Shown: positions 1 through 14,547, counted from the stretch's first letter. The stretch is DNA of 64,000 bases from Tetrahymena elliotti 4EA (GCA_000231825.2 JH720301.1:124001-188000); one strand, 5' to 3'. Made by a program: numbers and translations. The notes: generated from the sequence alone by a model not told the origin.

Positions 1-3000
1 CTTTGTAGGTTAAATCTTATGTTTAACTATTCCATTTTTATTCTATAAATTAATTACTCTAATAAATTTAACAAAAATTATCATTAATCTAATTTTGATT
101 GACTTTATTTCCAAATCCTTTTTAAATTTAGTTTTTTGGAAAATTTTCTGTAATTTTTTATTTGGCATCTAAAAGATGTATACTTTAATGGTCTTCATTA
201 TGTAATTGATTTTACATGATCATTTCCCCTGTATTTAAATCTAATTTTTTAATTTAAGTAAAAATTATTTTTTTAAAAGAAAATAAATTACCTTAATTTT
301 AGTTTGAATAATCATCTCGGACATTTAAATGAAACTAATTTCTATCTTCAAAATCACTCATTTTTAGATTATTTGATTCTTCTGTTTCTGATAATTTATT
401 TTGCATAGAAATACAAGCCATTTACTTTACTGGTAGCAAATATCCATTTATTTATTTAAAAATATTGTCAAAGAATGGAGGATAAGACTTTCCCTTATCT
501 TCTTGGCTCATAAAATTCTTAAATTTAACTATATCATCAATTAGCTCATCAAATTACAACTTCAAGTTTGACTTACACAATATTTCTAATTATATTAAGT
601 TAATATGATATTAGATATCAAATTCTCTATATAAATAAGTTGCAAATTGCTTATATGCTTTTTTGATAGCCTGTATTAATTTGAGTGCTTCCTCATATTT
701 GTTGAAAGATAATAAAAACAAGATTCTAGAATAATCCATTAAAAATATATTTTTATAGAGATATTAATCTTGATTAATCATTTGCTAGTTAGACAACAAT
801 CTTTAATTAAACATTTAATATTACTCAAAATAATACTTAGTAAAGAAAGCATTCTATGAAATGCTATTAGTAAAGAACAGTAGAGGTAATAGGTAAATAA
901 TATCTATAGGTTAAAATATTTCTTATTTCTACTTTAGCAATTCATTTACCTAATTAAACATTTCACTTGCTTATTCAATTTTATTATCAAGGATTAGACT
1001 AGTTATCTCTTTTGAAAGATATTTTAAATCTTTTTCATATTATTAAGAGTTATCCTCGAACAGCATGAGTTCATCAAGAAATTTATATTATTTTAACTCA
1101 AGAGCAATGTTAATCAAAAGTCTATAGTAATAATCAAATGAGATTTAATATCCTTATTTCGCAAATGGGTTTAATTTATCTTCAACTATTTAATATTTTT
1201 AATTTTTATCTTTTGATTTTTTACTTAATGAATTGAAAAGTTTAATAGAAACTTAAAAAAAGAGATCTATAAAATTCTAATCTATCTCAGTCACTGGATT
1301 ATTCAAAATTATCTAACTCACATATTATTAAATACCAAATAGCTTACTCAGTATAAACCTTGATTTATAATCTGATAAATTATGCTATAAAGCTCTTTAA
1401 AAAAAATTCAAGTAAAGTTCCTAATTAGCAAAATAATTTAAGTAAAAATTAGAAAAGAAACGTTGAAGATTAGTTTTGTATTGTTAGCTTTAGTAGAATC
1501 TTGTTGTTTAATAAATATACTATATTAGCTATTCACTTATTTCTAATTCATATTTAAAATACTTTTTTCCTTCTATGTAATCAATTAACTCATATTTTGT
1601 CAATATATCCTCTAACTCCTAAATCTAAAATGAAGCTTTTAGACTATTTCTATCTATATTAATTACTTCCAAAATAAAATCAATATAACTTTTTTTGTAG
1701 AAATCATTTTCATTTTTTAATTTTTTTTGTATTTATTATATGAAAAGATGGTTTATTAATTCATAATTTTACTTTTATTCTCCTTCTAAATTTAATTTTA
1801 TCTCTGAGTATAAACTCACAAAATCTTTATCATAATCTATAATTAATTCTGCAATTACCATACAAATATTATAAACCTCAGCAAAAAGAATCTGCTCTTT
1901 TGTTAATTTACCAAAATCTATTTCACAATACTTTTAGAATTTATATAAAGTTTTTATTTCAAAATAAGAATCAAAATCACTAGAAATCCATCCACAATTA
2001 TTAACTTTTAGAGAATAACATGAATCCTATTTATAAAATGATATTGTTTCCATAGAGTAATTACCAAAGTAAAGTCCATTTTTATTAAGAATTATTGCAA
2101 GAGAAAGAAGCTTAGATAAGGTATATACAAAAAACTCTTCAGATATCTTATTTTAGGATTATAAAAAGGACATTTTCATTTCATTCAGATTAAAGGTACC
2201 ACCTTCACTAAAAATTGACCAGTTTTTCTAATCTACAAAAAAGGTATAAGGAATATAGTTGTAGAAAGAGAGATCCCCATTTAGCTACTCAATAACTTGA
2301 AGATGCTTCTTAAATAAATAAAAGTTAGTATAAATAGACTCTCCATAAATAACATCAAATAAGACATCTTAATAATTTTATATTTTTATAAAATACTCAA
2401 AATCTAAAATTTAATAATTGTTTAATATGTAAATATCATATTTCAACTTGTTTTAGTGATCTTCCATTATGAAATCCACCTTTTTCTTCTGTAATTTACT
2501 ATAAAATATCTAAAAAATCTAAATTTGTTAAGAGTTCTTAGAATATTTCTCTTACAGAATTTGTTTATCTATTTGAGATTGTTTCTTTTTGATTACATTT
2601 GATCTATTTTTCACAATACCTAAGGGCTTTTTAAGTTGGTAAAATTATCTATAAAATTGCTTCATTAAAAAATTACTTCTAAAATGATATAAAGGTCAAG
2701 ATTAAATAACTAATGAATAAATTGTGATTATTTCATATTTATCTTGTTTTCCACTTAAAATGAATTTTCATCTTAATAATTTAAATCTTCCTATTAATCA
2801 TAATCTTCAGCTTGATTTTCTTTCAATTCATCAAAGACATCTAGAATTTTAATTTAAAAAATCAATTACTTTTAAAATAAACAATTAAAATTTACCAAGA
2901 ATATTTATATCATTTTGTTTAATAAATTTAGCTATTTCTTAGCTACTTTAATCTATCCATTTATAAAACAGACTAAATACAGATTATTCATATTAAATCT

Positions 3001-5942
3001 CCTCTTATATACTTTAGTTATAATCTTATTTTTCTTTAAATATTATTAATTTTTTTAAGCTCTTTTAAAACTTTTTTTCATCAAATTTCTGAAAGAATAT
3101 TGTCATGTATTAAATATACAAATAACTTAAGAATTAAAACTCTCCCTAATTGTTAAGTTAATCTATTTATTAGTTTATTTTTTGGGCTATTATTTTTGAC
3201 TCTTCAAAATTTTCAGCTTATAAATATGCAATTAAAGTTAAGTACCAAACACTAATGTTATATTTTTAAGCAAAAGGATTTATTTACTTAAATAAAACAA
3301 TCCAATTATTTTTAGCTTAATCAACCTATCTAATTCTTTTAAAAAGAATATTATTCAATTAAATAAATAAATAGATATTTTTCATTAAATTTTAAAACCA
3401 TAATTAAATTAAAAAGTATTTTACTTCGAAATAATTTAGTATGTTTAATCATTGATCAAATAAATAAGAAATTCTATTGCTTATGGTCTTATTAATAGAT
3501 TAAACTATTCTAATTATGAATTAAAATTTGAGTTTTCTAATAATTATTAAACTTTTTAAAATTTAGAGTATTAACTCTAAATAATAGATATAGGCTATTG
3601 CTACTGCAAATACATGATGAATTTTATTAAGATAATTTATTTCTTAAAGTCAATTGAATCCAAATTATTTCCTTCTTTTATTATTGTTATAATTATTTCT
3701 ATGTAATTTAAAGCATCTTAGTATTTTTACTCTTAAATGAAGATAAAACTTATTATATCTAATAAGTAATGTAAACCAATCTTACTTTAAATTATATAAT
3801 CAGAATTTAGCAATTAAAATATTAGATTTTTAGAATTTTCAATTTCTATTTTGTTTACTACTAAAATTTACAAATAGTTAAAAAGTACATACAAAAATAG
3901 CTGTTATTCATACTAAGAGGGACCAAGCTACTGAGCAATAACTTCAATTTAAAATATAAAACCAAAATCAGAAGTATCTCCATAAATATACTTTTTAACA
4001 ACAGAAAAAAATAGGGATTCTTAAATCATATTTATGCTTTACATTAAAATTTAAATTTGATTTTCTTATCTCATATTTTTAAAGTTAACATTAGAATTGA
4101 TGATGTTAATTTAATCATTTTTAAGAGTAGTTTTTATTTAAGCTATTAATTGATCTAAAATAGTAGATTTTGTTAAATATTAAACTTGTTAAAATCTGTT
4201 TGGAAAGTAGAATTCAATTTTTTGGATTAAATATTTCAAATTGAAATCATCAAATTAATTAAATTTTTTATCCACAAAAACTTAACAAAATTCATAAATG
4301 CTCAGATAATTGCTTTTAAAATTATTTTCAATATTGTTTGATTTTTAAATTGCTTAGAGATTGTCTTCAATTATTTTTGATATATTTTGAAAAACATTCT
4401 TTACTTATTTGAATAAATACTTTTTACTTGTCATGCTTTATATTTTTGAAAGATTGTATTTTTAAATTATTTAATTTTGGTTAATTAGGTATTCTATTCC
4501 ATTTACTTTAAAGTAGTACAATTATTAAGAAAAATCTGCAACAACACCTATTTATTTAAGTGATAGATTTGGGAGAGACAATTCCTATTCATAAAGAGAA
4601 ATAATTACTTGTAACCAAAACAAAAGCAAATTTTCAATATCAATTTATTTCCATACAACTTTTGATTTATTAAAAATTGTAGATATTTGATCTAAATTTG
4701 CAATAAATGATTCTTTGTATATAGCTTACTCTTGTTAATTAATTTATAAAATTTTACAACCAAACCCTTCTAAAAAAGGAATAGAAGAAATGAGTTAGGC
4801 GTTGTAAGATTGTACTGCAAAAATATTCTTATCTAAATAAATATCTTGTTAAATTTCATAAAATATCCCATTTTCAAGTATTTAATAGGAAAATTTATAA
4901 AGCAAAAAGATCCAATCGAATTCAATCGAAATTATCTGTACTTTGTTACTTGTACTGTTCAAAATATTCTTTTAAAAGTCTCTTAATGTTTCTATGCAGT
5001 TTATATACTCTTAATATGTTTAATCTTGATTTTCTCTGAATAAATCTTAGTAATTAAGTCTTAGATTGTTAAAATATTAGCTGTTCTTTAAAGATATTTC
5101 TTAGACATTTAGTACCTGAATATTGATATTTTAAATTTATATGCATTTTTTGTGTAAAATTAAAAATATTATCTAATATGAAAATACTAAATAAAGTTTT
5201 TATTTTGTACAAAAAATTAAAGAATATTTGAAGAACTCTAATTTTGTTTATAATTACCTTATTTTAGCTTCTGCTAGATTACATCGACACCTATTAATAT
5301 AAAAATAAAAGTAAAAAAAATTTTACAAAAATTAGAAAATAATCAATTAATTTTGACAATTCAAAGTATAAAATTAACTTTTTAACAACGCCATCTAATA
5401 ATTAAATAATTACCAGATTAGGTAGGAAGATAAAAGGCTAAAGAAATAAATTAATTTGCTCTTTTATTTCTAAATCATACAAATTATCTTAATTATAATT
5501 ATTATCTTCTCTTTAATTTTATTCTAACTAAACTTCTTGAAAATTATTTTCAATCACATCCTATTAACTCATTATAACTTATTCATCTATTTATTCTTTA
5601 TCTGTGTAAGTTTCACCCTCTTTTGGTTCCTCAAACTATTTAATGCTAACTATTTCTTTCTATTCTTAATCATCCTTTTTATCATTAGATAAATCTACTA
5701 TTTAATTATTTTGCTCTTCTTAAGGAATGCTTAGTAAAAGTTAATTATTTTAACTTTATTCTTTTTCAAAATCTTTTTCAATTAAAACGATTTTTTAGAT
5801 TAAAAAATTTTTTTATAAATTTGTTAATACTCTAAATCCTAATTTGTCTAATTTATTCTTTTGAAATACTAGAAGCGAGTTACTTTTTCTTCTACTTTTC
5901 AGAGCTACTAGATTCTATTTGCTATGGACAACAATTTCCCAT
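1..5942 (-). CDS. Giant N-terminally lipidated protein, unknown function, C-terminus cut by left edge
   Basis: I do not recognise a family. The start is the ATG at 5942-5940, which gives M-G-N-C-C-P-Q-Q. A Gly at position 2 followed by two Cys is the classic N-myristoylation plus palmitoylation signal, so membrane attachment is likely. An acidic, Q-rich disordered stretch follows (to about 5414), then more than 4 kb of mostly hydrophobic and amphipathic helical sequence without Gly/Pro-rich breaks, resembling helical repeats. Introns that restore frame include 5830-5773, 5413-5291 and 5257-5173, one near 3437-3323 and others near 2850-2400. The frame runs without TGA to position 1, so the C-terminus lies outside the window. 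The protein has at least about 1,700 residues. Interior exon borders are uncertain, and a split into two genes cannot be fully excluded. Confidence 0.6.
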
Positions 5943-6985
5943 AAATTTACAATTTATCTTTGTTTTGTAAATGAAATTTAAGATTTATAAATCAAATATT
6001 TATTTTTTATTTTACTCAAAATTTGTTTTCTACCAGGGGTTTAAATTTGGAAAAAAGATAATAAAAGAATTAAGTTAATTTAATTCTGAAATATAAAGCA
6101 ACATCCTTATTGATAATAATCTTAAATTTAAAATATTACAATAAATTATTTATCTTAAAGTTTTTTACTATCTCTTAATTCATATTTTAATATTAAATCA
6201 ATTTATTGTTTAGAAAAATATTTAGTTAAAAATAATAGTATGTTTTTACCATTTGTAGCAGTTAGTAAATTAAACACAATAACTTGGATTTAAATCTCCA
6301 TATCTATAAAAAAATTAGCCAAATAAACAATTTTTTTGATGAGTTTAATATTATTGATAAAAATATTTTAAGAAACCAAGTCAAAAAATTAAAATTGATG
6401 ATATTTTTAACTAAATTATTTGATTTAAAACTAAATTAAAAGAAATAATCCATTTTAAAAATTTAACATCTATGTTGTATGGATGTTTAATAATACTCAG
6501 TTACTCTAAATATAATATAGTTTAGCATAGAAATAAAGAAGTTAAGAATCTTCAAAAAGCAAAAGAATCAAAAATTATTAGCTCTTAAACTGTTTAGTAA
6601 AATAATAAAATGTGATGAAAATGAACTTTTTATGTATTTTGTCTGTATTGAATATTTTATTATTGCTTTTTCAATTTAACTAATTTATTTTTTAAACTAT
6701 TAAAGAAAGTCAATTATTATTGATAGAAGCTTTTTTCTACTTTTAATATAAAAAGCAAAATCAATAATTCTACTAAACCTAAGCCTATTAATTTAGTATA
6801 AAAGAATGGATTCAACTGAAAATAAATTAATAGCTTAAAACAAGTAAATCTTATAAAAAGAAATCTAATTTATTTTTACTAATTCAAGCACCATCAACAT
6901 CAAGAATTATTTTTAATAGATTATATACTATTAATTCCTTTATAATTATTTTATTAGGAATATAAATTAGGAATATGAAGCAAAC
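5943..6985. other. Divergent intergenic region, about 1 kb
   Basis: This lies between two genes transcribed outward (the giant protein to the left, the first K+ channel to the right), so it must hold both promoters. The sequence is very AT-rich. A minus-strand frame (6453-6016) stays open for 145 codons but is poor in Asp, Glu, Gly and Ala, and I do not count it as a gene. I see no recognisable regulatory motif. Confidence 0.5.
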
Positions 6986-9900
6986 ATGAATTAGTAATCA
7001 CCAATGATAGAATTAGATGACATTTAATTTTGCGATGATGATGAAACAAATGCAAAAGAAAATACCCATTTAAATAAGAGCAGCTTTAATTTTGGTAGAA
7101 ATGTAAAGATAAATAATATTTTAGAGTATTCACAAGATCCTAAGCTAGGAGATTAAATATCAGTTAATGATTAAGATATGAAGGATGATTTAGATAACTT
7201 ATAACAATAATATTTTAATAATACATAAAATTTAATTTATGGAAAATAAGAATAAGATTAGTAGAATGAAAATAGAGAGGAATAATAATAGGAAAAATAT
7301 CCATAAAAATAGAATTAAACACCTTCTCAAGCAGATATTGAAGAAGATTTTAACAATTTTCGAAATTTAATGAAAAAAAAAACCATTGAAGTAAAGGACC
7401 GTTCTAGTAATTAAGAGTATATGATTACTCCAAATCAAAACAATTCAGTAAAAAGAGTTATGACTTACTAAGATGATAATGTGGAAAAGAGTGATGATAA
7501 TTTTGGCTTAATTTAGTTTTTAAAGAAAAAATAATAAAATATCAATAACTAATTCAAAGTTATTATTAGAACTTTGAACATTAAAAAATTTATGAATATT
7601 ATGAAAGGTAAGTCTAAAAAATTTCTATTTAGATGGATGTCACAATTACATTTTGAAATTATTGGTGATGTAGCTTCTGATTATGATTACTTTTATTATT
7701 AGAGAGCTTTTCATTCTAAAGTAAATTTTATGGTAATAATAAATGGTCTAAAATATTTTTTATTTATTAAATTAATAGATACCAACCCATATTGAATATT
7801 TAAAATTCTGGCTTAAACGTAAGTTTAATTTGCATTAAAATTCTTAATAAATTGACTTTTTATTTGTTAATAGAAACAATTATTGGGTAGTTATGGTATA
7901 ATCCTAATCTATTGATTCATCCAGTATATATATAATTTAAATAAAATCTAATTTATAAGTTTATTTTACTAACCTAAAAGGACTCTAAGATTAAGATATT
8001 TTGGGATATATTTTTTATATTATTCACAATTAATATTATCATCTATCTTCCGTTTCACAATAGCTTTAATATAGGAACAGATTTTTAAAATTTTATTTGT
8101 TTCTAACTCGTTAATTTTATATTTCCTCTTGAAATATTATTTAACTTTAATACAGTAAGACAAATATTTTATGGAAATTTTTTATTTTAAAATTATTACT
8201 TAATATATGTTAATAGGCAATATTTAAAAGAGGTTTGATTATCACAAGAAGGAAGATAATAGTAAGTGAATACTTGAAAAATAAATTTCCGTAATTTTTT
8301 ATTAAATATCTTTTGATGAAATAGTTTATTTTATTTTTAATAATTAGGCGAGATTTTTTAATTACTTTGATATTTTTACTCAATAATGGCTCATCTTATT
8401 TTAAATATTTATGTTATATTGTTTTATTAAGAATTTTTGATGTCCTGAAAAAATATACTGAGCTAGATGAGCGATTTAATAAAAATAAATAAGTCTCAGT
8501 TACAGCTAAAATAATAAAGCTAGTGTTTATAATGTTGATGGTGGGTCATTTAAGTGCTTGTTGCTTTGTTGAAATAGGCCAAATTGAAAAAAATTTAAAT
8601 TAAAATAGTTGGCTTAATGTAAGTACTAATCCTTCTGATGGTTGGTTTGACATTTATATCACAGCCATTTATTGGGCAACAATAACAATGGTAACACTAG
8701 GTTATGGTGATATTGTTCCAGTTACTTCGAGTATAATTTAATTTTTATTAAAAATTTTAAAGAAATTGTAATTTTTTTTTTAAGTTGAAAGAGTCTTTGT
8801 TATATTTATGAGTTTGTCTTCTTGTGGTATATTTGCTTATAGTTTCAATCAAATTGGTGAAATTATCCAAGAAATGTAGAAATCAAAAGCTGAATTTTAG
8901 TAAAAGATGAGAATGCTAAATTATTTAATGAGTAAGAGAGCAATTGATACTCAACTGCAAACAAGAATAAGAAAATATTATGAGTATTACTATCAACAAA
9001 AATATTAATCAGATTTAGACATAAATCATGTAATTGAGAATCTAAGCTCAATTCTAAAAGAAGAAGTCTTTAGAGATTTATATGGTAAAAAACTAAGGTA
9101 ACATAAAATATTTTCATTAAATTTTAGTCCTGAAGTAATAGATTCATTAGCCTTAAGAGTAAAAGAAAAGAAATTTGTTGCTGAAGAATACATATTTCAA
9201 GAAAAAGACCATGATGATAAAATCTATATTTTAATTCAAGTAATACAATTGAATTATCAAAAAAAAAAATGAATGAATAATTATTTTAAAGGGAGAGCTT
9301 GAGCTTGTTTCAAAAGAAAATGGAAGAACTTACACCCTTCTTAAAAGATACAAAGTAAATAATCATTATTTAATTTATGGTAATTCTTTTTAATATTTTC
9401 TATTAGAGAGAAGAAATAATCGGCGAAGAAGAGTTTTTTAACGAGTCTCTTAGATAATACTCTCTCAAAGCTTGCAATTCAAGTCTTGTTGCATTCTTAA
9501 CAAGATAAGATTTCTATGAAGTTCTTTAAAAATATCCTGAATAATATGTAATTTTTTAACAATAATTGATGTACCTCCTAAAACCTTCATTTAAAATAGG
9601 AATTTTATAGGCAGTTGAAAGATAAAATAATGCTTTTTAATTAGCACTAAACTCTGGGAATAAAGTGTATTATTTGTGATAAATATTCACATAAATATGA
9701 TAAATGTCCCTTCTTGAATTTAGAGGAAAGAAAACACATGGTAATTCATAATTCGAATAAATCATATGATCAAAAAAGAGTGAAGGTTAAGAGGTTTTAA
9801 CAAAGGTAACAAACTCATCAAAATTTTACTTTTACTTGATTTTATATTGATTTAAAAATAATCAATAATTTTATTTTTTTAAAAAGATATAATAGCAGAA

Positions 9901-11051
9901 ATAATCAAGCTGTAGTTTAAAATGCTATGCACCTATTTGAAGTTGAGTATGAAAGTCGCTTGAATTTAAGAACAGATTCAGAAATCTCCCAAACTTATGA
10001 AGGATATGAAGTTAAAACAAGAAGTAAAGTAGTTCTGAGCTAAGTTGAGTTTAATCCAATTAATAGTTAAGTTAATAATATTTTTCTTCATGAACCTTTA
10101 GGGTCTTTTTGTAATTTTAAGAATGAACTTTCGTCTTACAAGGATAATATTTCTTAAATGGAGAAATCAGATAAAGAAGACATACTATCATAAGTATCAT
10201 TAAGAGGAATGTAATTATAAAATAACTAGTAAACATAACAGCCATCTTAATTACTTTTATTATAACCCTCTTCTTAACCTTAAACATTATAAGTTTTAAT
10301 AGATTACAAGTCAGAAGTTTCTAACAAAGGTAAAAGAAATAGTGATCTTATTTAAATTAAATTACCTGTCTAAGGAAATTAAGCATAAAAGACTTAGCCT
10401 ATAAACAGTAATTAAATAGGGTAATAGCTTGTAACTAATGCACAAAATAATCCAAATTAATAAATAATTTCATTGAACTTTGATTAGCTCTAAAACTAAA
10501 AGAATTTAAAATAAAATAATGAATCTTTTACTGATTTAGAATAAAGTTCACATAATCAACAAAACTTTCAAAGGAAAGATGATAAAAAAAAGAGTACTAG
10601 AATAATTAAAAGGTCTAGCATAGCCTAATAAGATAGCTTACCAAGTGGTTTAAATGCTATTATTAGCAGCAGTAATAATCAACTTTATGTTAATCGATAG
10701 GGAACAAGAAATTAGACCTTTCATCAAAATGAAAGAAAAAATACGATAAACGAAAAATCATAAACGAGTTAAATGCAAAATGGATTAATTTTTTATTTGG
10801 AATTCTGCCAATTTGATTATGAATAAATATTTGATATTGGAAAAGATTTTAAAAAATATTTTGTCAGCAACAACCCTCAAAATATTATCAAAGCATATAA
10901 CTATTCTTAATTTAAGAACAGAAGTAAATAAAAAACCTAAAATTAGAGAAAATCAAAAAAGAAAATTGCCAGTCCTAGTAAGCCAAGAAAAAGTTGTAAA
11001 TATGTAAAAAGCCCACAAAGTGTCATAGCAAACAGCTAACCTTAAATCTGA
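6986..11051 (+). CDS. Voltage-gated K+ channel with cyclic-nucleotide-binding domain and CCHC zinc knuckle (channel 1)
   Basis: This is a six-transmembrane K+ channel of the EAG/CNG-like superfamily, expected in the plasma or ciliary membrane. It starts M-N-Q-Q-S-P, the first ATG in frame; an ATG at 6975 stops after four codons. Order: an acidic Q/N-rich N-terminus; a pre-S1 motif ending I-I-G-D (about 7560-7670); S1 near 8010-8075; an S2-S3 loop with K-R-G-L-I; the pore helix and selectivity filter T-L-G-Y-G-D-I-V-P with GYGD at 8700-8711; S6; a C-linker; a CNBD near 9120-9540 with G-E-E-E-F-F in the phosphate-cassette position; a zinc knuckle C-I-I-C-D-K-Y-S-H-K-Y-D-K-C at 9666-9707; then about 400 disordered residues and a C-terminal motif. 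Stop TGA is 11049-11051. It has about 1,200 residues and several short introns. The ligand cannot be told, because the cassette is divergent. Confidence 0.88.
9666..9707 (+). other. CCHC zinc knuckle of channel 1
   Basis: The codons read Cys-X2-Cys-X4-His-X4-Cys with no mismatch to the zinc-knuckle spacing. It sits directly after the CNBD, in the exon that follows the intron after Y-P-E-Q-Y. The same element recurs at the same place in the other two channels. Confidence 0.75.
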
Positions 11052-11574
11052 AAAAAATCTGAAAATTTATTTTTCTTTAGACCGACCACAATAAATTCAA
11101 AATTTTTTCATCCAATTTCTTTCAGTGAAAATTAAAAATAATAAATAAATAAGGCAAAAATGTAAAATAAAGTATGGTTTATAAATATCACTTCAAATTT
11201 TGTAGATAGTGAAAAGAAATATTTATTTTATTGATTAATATTATTCCTTTTTTATTTCCTTTTTTTGTGAAAAATTTACTTTTTTAAATCTAGTTAATCA
11301 ATTAATAATTTTATTCAAGTTAACAGTTTTTTGTAACCAAAACTATTGCTAGATAATACAATACTGATCTGAATTTGCTTGAAAAATTTATGAAAATTTA
11401 TTTAACATAAAAAAAACATTAAAGTTTTATTTTTCTAAATTGAAAATAAATAAATGAATAGAAGATGTAAAATAAAATAAATTACTCAAATTTAATTTAA
11501 TTTTGTTGATGGTAGATAAATAATTTTCTTTTATTTTTTTTAAATTATGTCATTTTTTTAATTATGTTATTTTT
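11052..11574. other. Convergent intergenic region
   Basis: This AT-rich spacer separates the 3' ends of channel 1 and the minus-strand coiled-coil gene. I see no gene or RNA in it; it should contain both polyadenylation regions. Confidence 0.5.
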
Positions 11575-14063
11575 TCATTTTTTTTGTTTTAAATTTTATT
11601 TTTTACTAATTTAATTATTGTCTTCTTGTTCTTCCTTTTCTAAAGCTAACTAGAACCCTAAGTAGCAAATGCAGCTTACACAATCAATTGAATTTTTTTC
11701 TCCCGATTGGATATAAGGCTTTAGAGTCCCAAAAACACAGACTGGGTACTCATCTTATGTTATATTAAGAGACTATTTTTCATATTACTTATCTTTTTAA
11801 TTATAATCTACTTCTCCTGTGACATAAATTTGATTTTTTGCAGAAATAAATGTGATTTGCCTGATTAATTACTCTTGTAAATCATAAATTACACTAACAT
11901 TCTATAAATAATCTCCTTTATCCATTTTAACTTTAACTTTGTTAAAAAATTATGAGCCAAAAACATTATCCTTTCCTTTTAAAAACTTCTACTCTTTTGT
12001 AAAAATATCTTAAGCTTCTTCATACTCGCACTAATTATTTTTTAACTTTAATAATTCTAAAATATGTATCAATAAATTTACTCTCAATCCATTTATGATT
12101 CTTAATTCCATATTTAAATATACTGTAATTGAAATTATTTTAAGATTATATTTTCTTTTTAATAAAATTCTGTCATTAAAATCTCTACTATCGATATCTA
12201 AATACGGCTATCCCACAAATGCCTCCCTTTTTAAACAATAATTAAATATCAATTCAAATAAATGATTAAATAGTTTACTTCAGACAAACTATTAGTTTGC
12301 TACTCATAGAAGGATCAATAGAAACGGCATCTTCATTTTAATCTGTATCTTCAACATATTCATTTGTTTGAATTGGATTTAATTTATTTTAAGCATTTTA
12401 TTTTTTCTAAAAATTAGTTTTTTCTTCATTAGATTGATAGTCATCACTTGAAACTCCAATAATTTCTTATTTACGAAAATTTGTACCTCTACTACAATGA
12501 TCAGACTCTATCTTTTTAGAAATATCATCTGGGCTATATGTTTTTCTTGAAATTATATTTTTAATTTATAAATTATTTGATCTAAATAAAATACTTTTTG
12601 CTTTTGTTATCTAACTCTTTTTAGGAACTCTCAAAGTCCTCTTCATTAATTATTTCAATACTTTTTCTATTAACTCTGTTACTTTGTCTAGAAGAGGAGG
12701 GAATTTAATTGTCATTTCTTTAAATTTAAGCATCTCTATACTACTGTTATGATTATTAATTTTTTGTATTTGAGAAATTATTTGAAGCTCTATAATTTTA
12801 GTAACTATCGTCAGATGAGGTATTTTCATTTTAATTTACTCTTTACTTATTCAAAGATTACTATAACATAAAATTATCTCTCTTTTGTTGCTCTTAAAAT
12901 TACTATTGCTAAATCATCATTTTTTATTATCTCTGATTCTCCCTTCTTTACTATTATTCAATTTCTTCTAATTATTTTATCTATTGCAAGGCTATTTCTT
13001 TAAGTTTCATGAAATTTGATTGTGTAAAGGGCATACTTATAATATCAGAAATTTGCTTTTAATTTTGAAGTGAAGATATTGAATCAGGAAACAATCTTTA
13101 TGAATTTTATTAAACAGAAAGATCATCCTCTTACTCTTGTTCATTTTAATCATTATTGTTAGCTGAACTATTTTCAAGTACTTAGCTTTTTGATAAAAAA
13201 ATATAAATCTTTATATAAAATTATTTAATTTTGTATCAAGAAAAAAATCATTACTTGTATTTTTCAAATTTGATTTTAGGTTATAGATTCTATTATTAGC
13301 ATATGAATCTATATTCGTTATAAATATCTGACATAAATGCATGCTATTTTTTAGCATTTCTCTCAATTTATTAATTTTTATTTTTCTCATTCTTTAAGGC
13401 TGAAGTCAGCTCTAAAATTTGATTCTAATACTACTGAATTTTTAGATTTATCTTATTTTCTTCACCATGATTTCCTAAAGCGCTTTCTTGTTTGCGTTTT
13501 ATCTTTTTAAGTGTTTTATTTTCAATTTTGAGCTATTCTATCTCTTTTTATTTCATCAAAATATCAGTTTTTAAATTTCCGACTTAGTCAATCAAAAAAG
13601 TATCTTAATTCTACTTTGATTTTATATGATTGTTTTCCCTTTTTAGAATATCAATTAATTTGTATGCATTATTCAGTTCCATTCTGTGGTTTCTGCTATC
13701 AAAAAAACTTGTTCCTGCTATCCTATTCATATTAATTGGAGTTGAAACTTGCTAGTTATTACTCACACTGTTATTATGACCATTACCTACATTTCCAGAA
13801 GGACTAGGATATCTATGTGTTTTTAGCTAAGATAAATTTTTTATTTTTTTCTATGGCTTTATATTATGGTTTTGAGATATTGTGTAATCATTGCAGTATT
13901 TTTCTAATTCTTGAGAATCATTTCTGTTTTCTTTCTCTGATTACTTATCATAATGTTAGTTTCTTTCATCTTATGAATTCTAATTACTAATTGAATTCCT
14001 TCTCTAAAAACTTGTTGGGCTCGAAGGGAGTGAGGAATATCCTACGCCATCTCTTCTTCTCAT
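11575..14063 (-). CDS. Q-rich coiled-coil protein, unknown
   Basis: I do not recognise a family. The start M-R-R-R-D-G-V-G-Y is at 14063-14061 and the stop TGA at 11577-11575. The N-terminus is Ser/Asn-rich and disordered. A heptad-like Lys/Glu/Gln/Leu coiled coil follows (about 13680-13330), then a very Gln-rich helix (about 13010-12860) and Ser/Asp-rich linkers. The last 230 residues look folded, with mixed beta-type sequence and a Cys cluster, C-V-S-C-I-C, close to the end. At least three introns restore frame: about 13253-13190, a 49-nt one at about 12590-12542, and about 12277-12226. Nothing in the sequence points to a pathway. It may be a cytoskeletal or basal-body-type protein, but that is only a guess from composition. 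Confidence 0.7.
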
Positions 14064-14547
14064 TTATCTATTTTACTATTAAACTAACTAAATTAATTTG
14101 TAATTTAGATACTCTTTGATAACTTTAGTTAATTTACCAATCAAATATATTATTATTAAGAGTGATAATAGCTATTTAATTTCTCTAAATTAATCCTATA
14201 TTATTGATAATAAAATCTAATTGATGATGTTTGATATTATTGATATCGTTTCTGATTATCAACTAAAATCAAAAATATTTTAATAAATATAATTATTATG
14301 ATTTTAATCTTCAAAAATGCCAAATAAAAAATTCTAATTTATAATAGCTAATTATTTAAATTTTGGCTTTTATTTTAAAGAATCTCATAAACTAAATAAA
14401 CATGAAATTTAGTAAAACCAAATAAATGCTTATTCATGGATGCGGAATACCTTTAAGATATTAAATGCTTTCCTATCCTAATAGAAAATATTAAATATAA
14501 GCATTAATTATAATTATTAAACTAAATTTGAGGAAAAATATTGTGAA
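14064..14547. other. Intergenic region upstream of the coiled-coil gene and tRNA
   Basis: AT-rich DNA between the 5' end of the minus-strand coiled-coil gene and the tRNA. I see no open frame of coding character. Confidence 0.45.

Noticed and set aside
3310..3450. Apparent frameshift or gene boundary in the giant gene near 3380
   Set aside because: A GTAAAATAC...TTTTAAAAG intron joins the two frames exactly (I-S-K then I-R-Q-V-D), so neither a frameshift nor two genes is needed.
6016..6453. Minus-strand open frame of 145 codons in the divergent spacer
   Set aside because: It is almost all Phe, Leu, Ile, Lys and Asn with few Asp, Glu, Gly or Ala. With only TGA as stop such frames are expected by chance in DNA this AT-rich. 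The overlapping frames are open as well.
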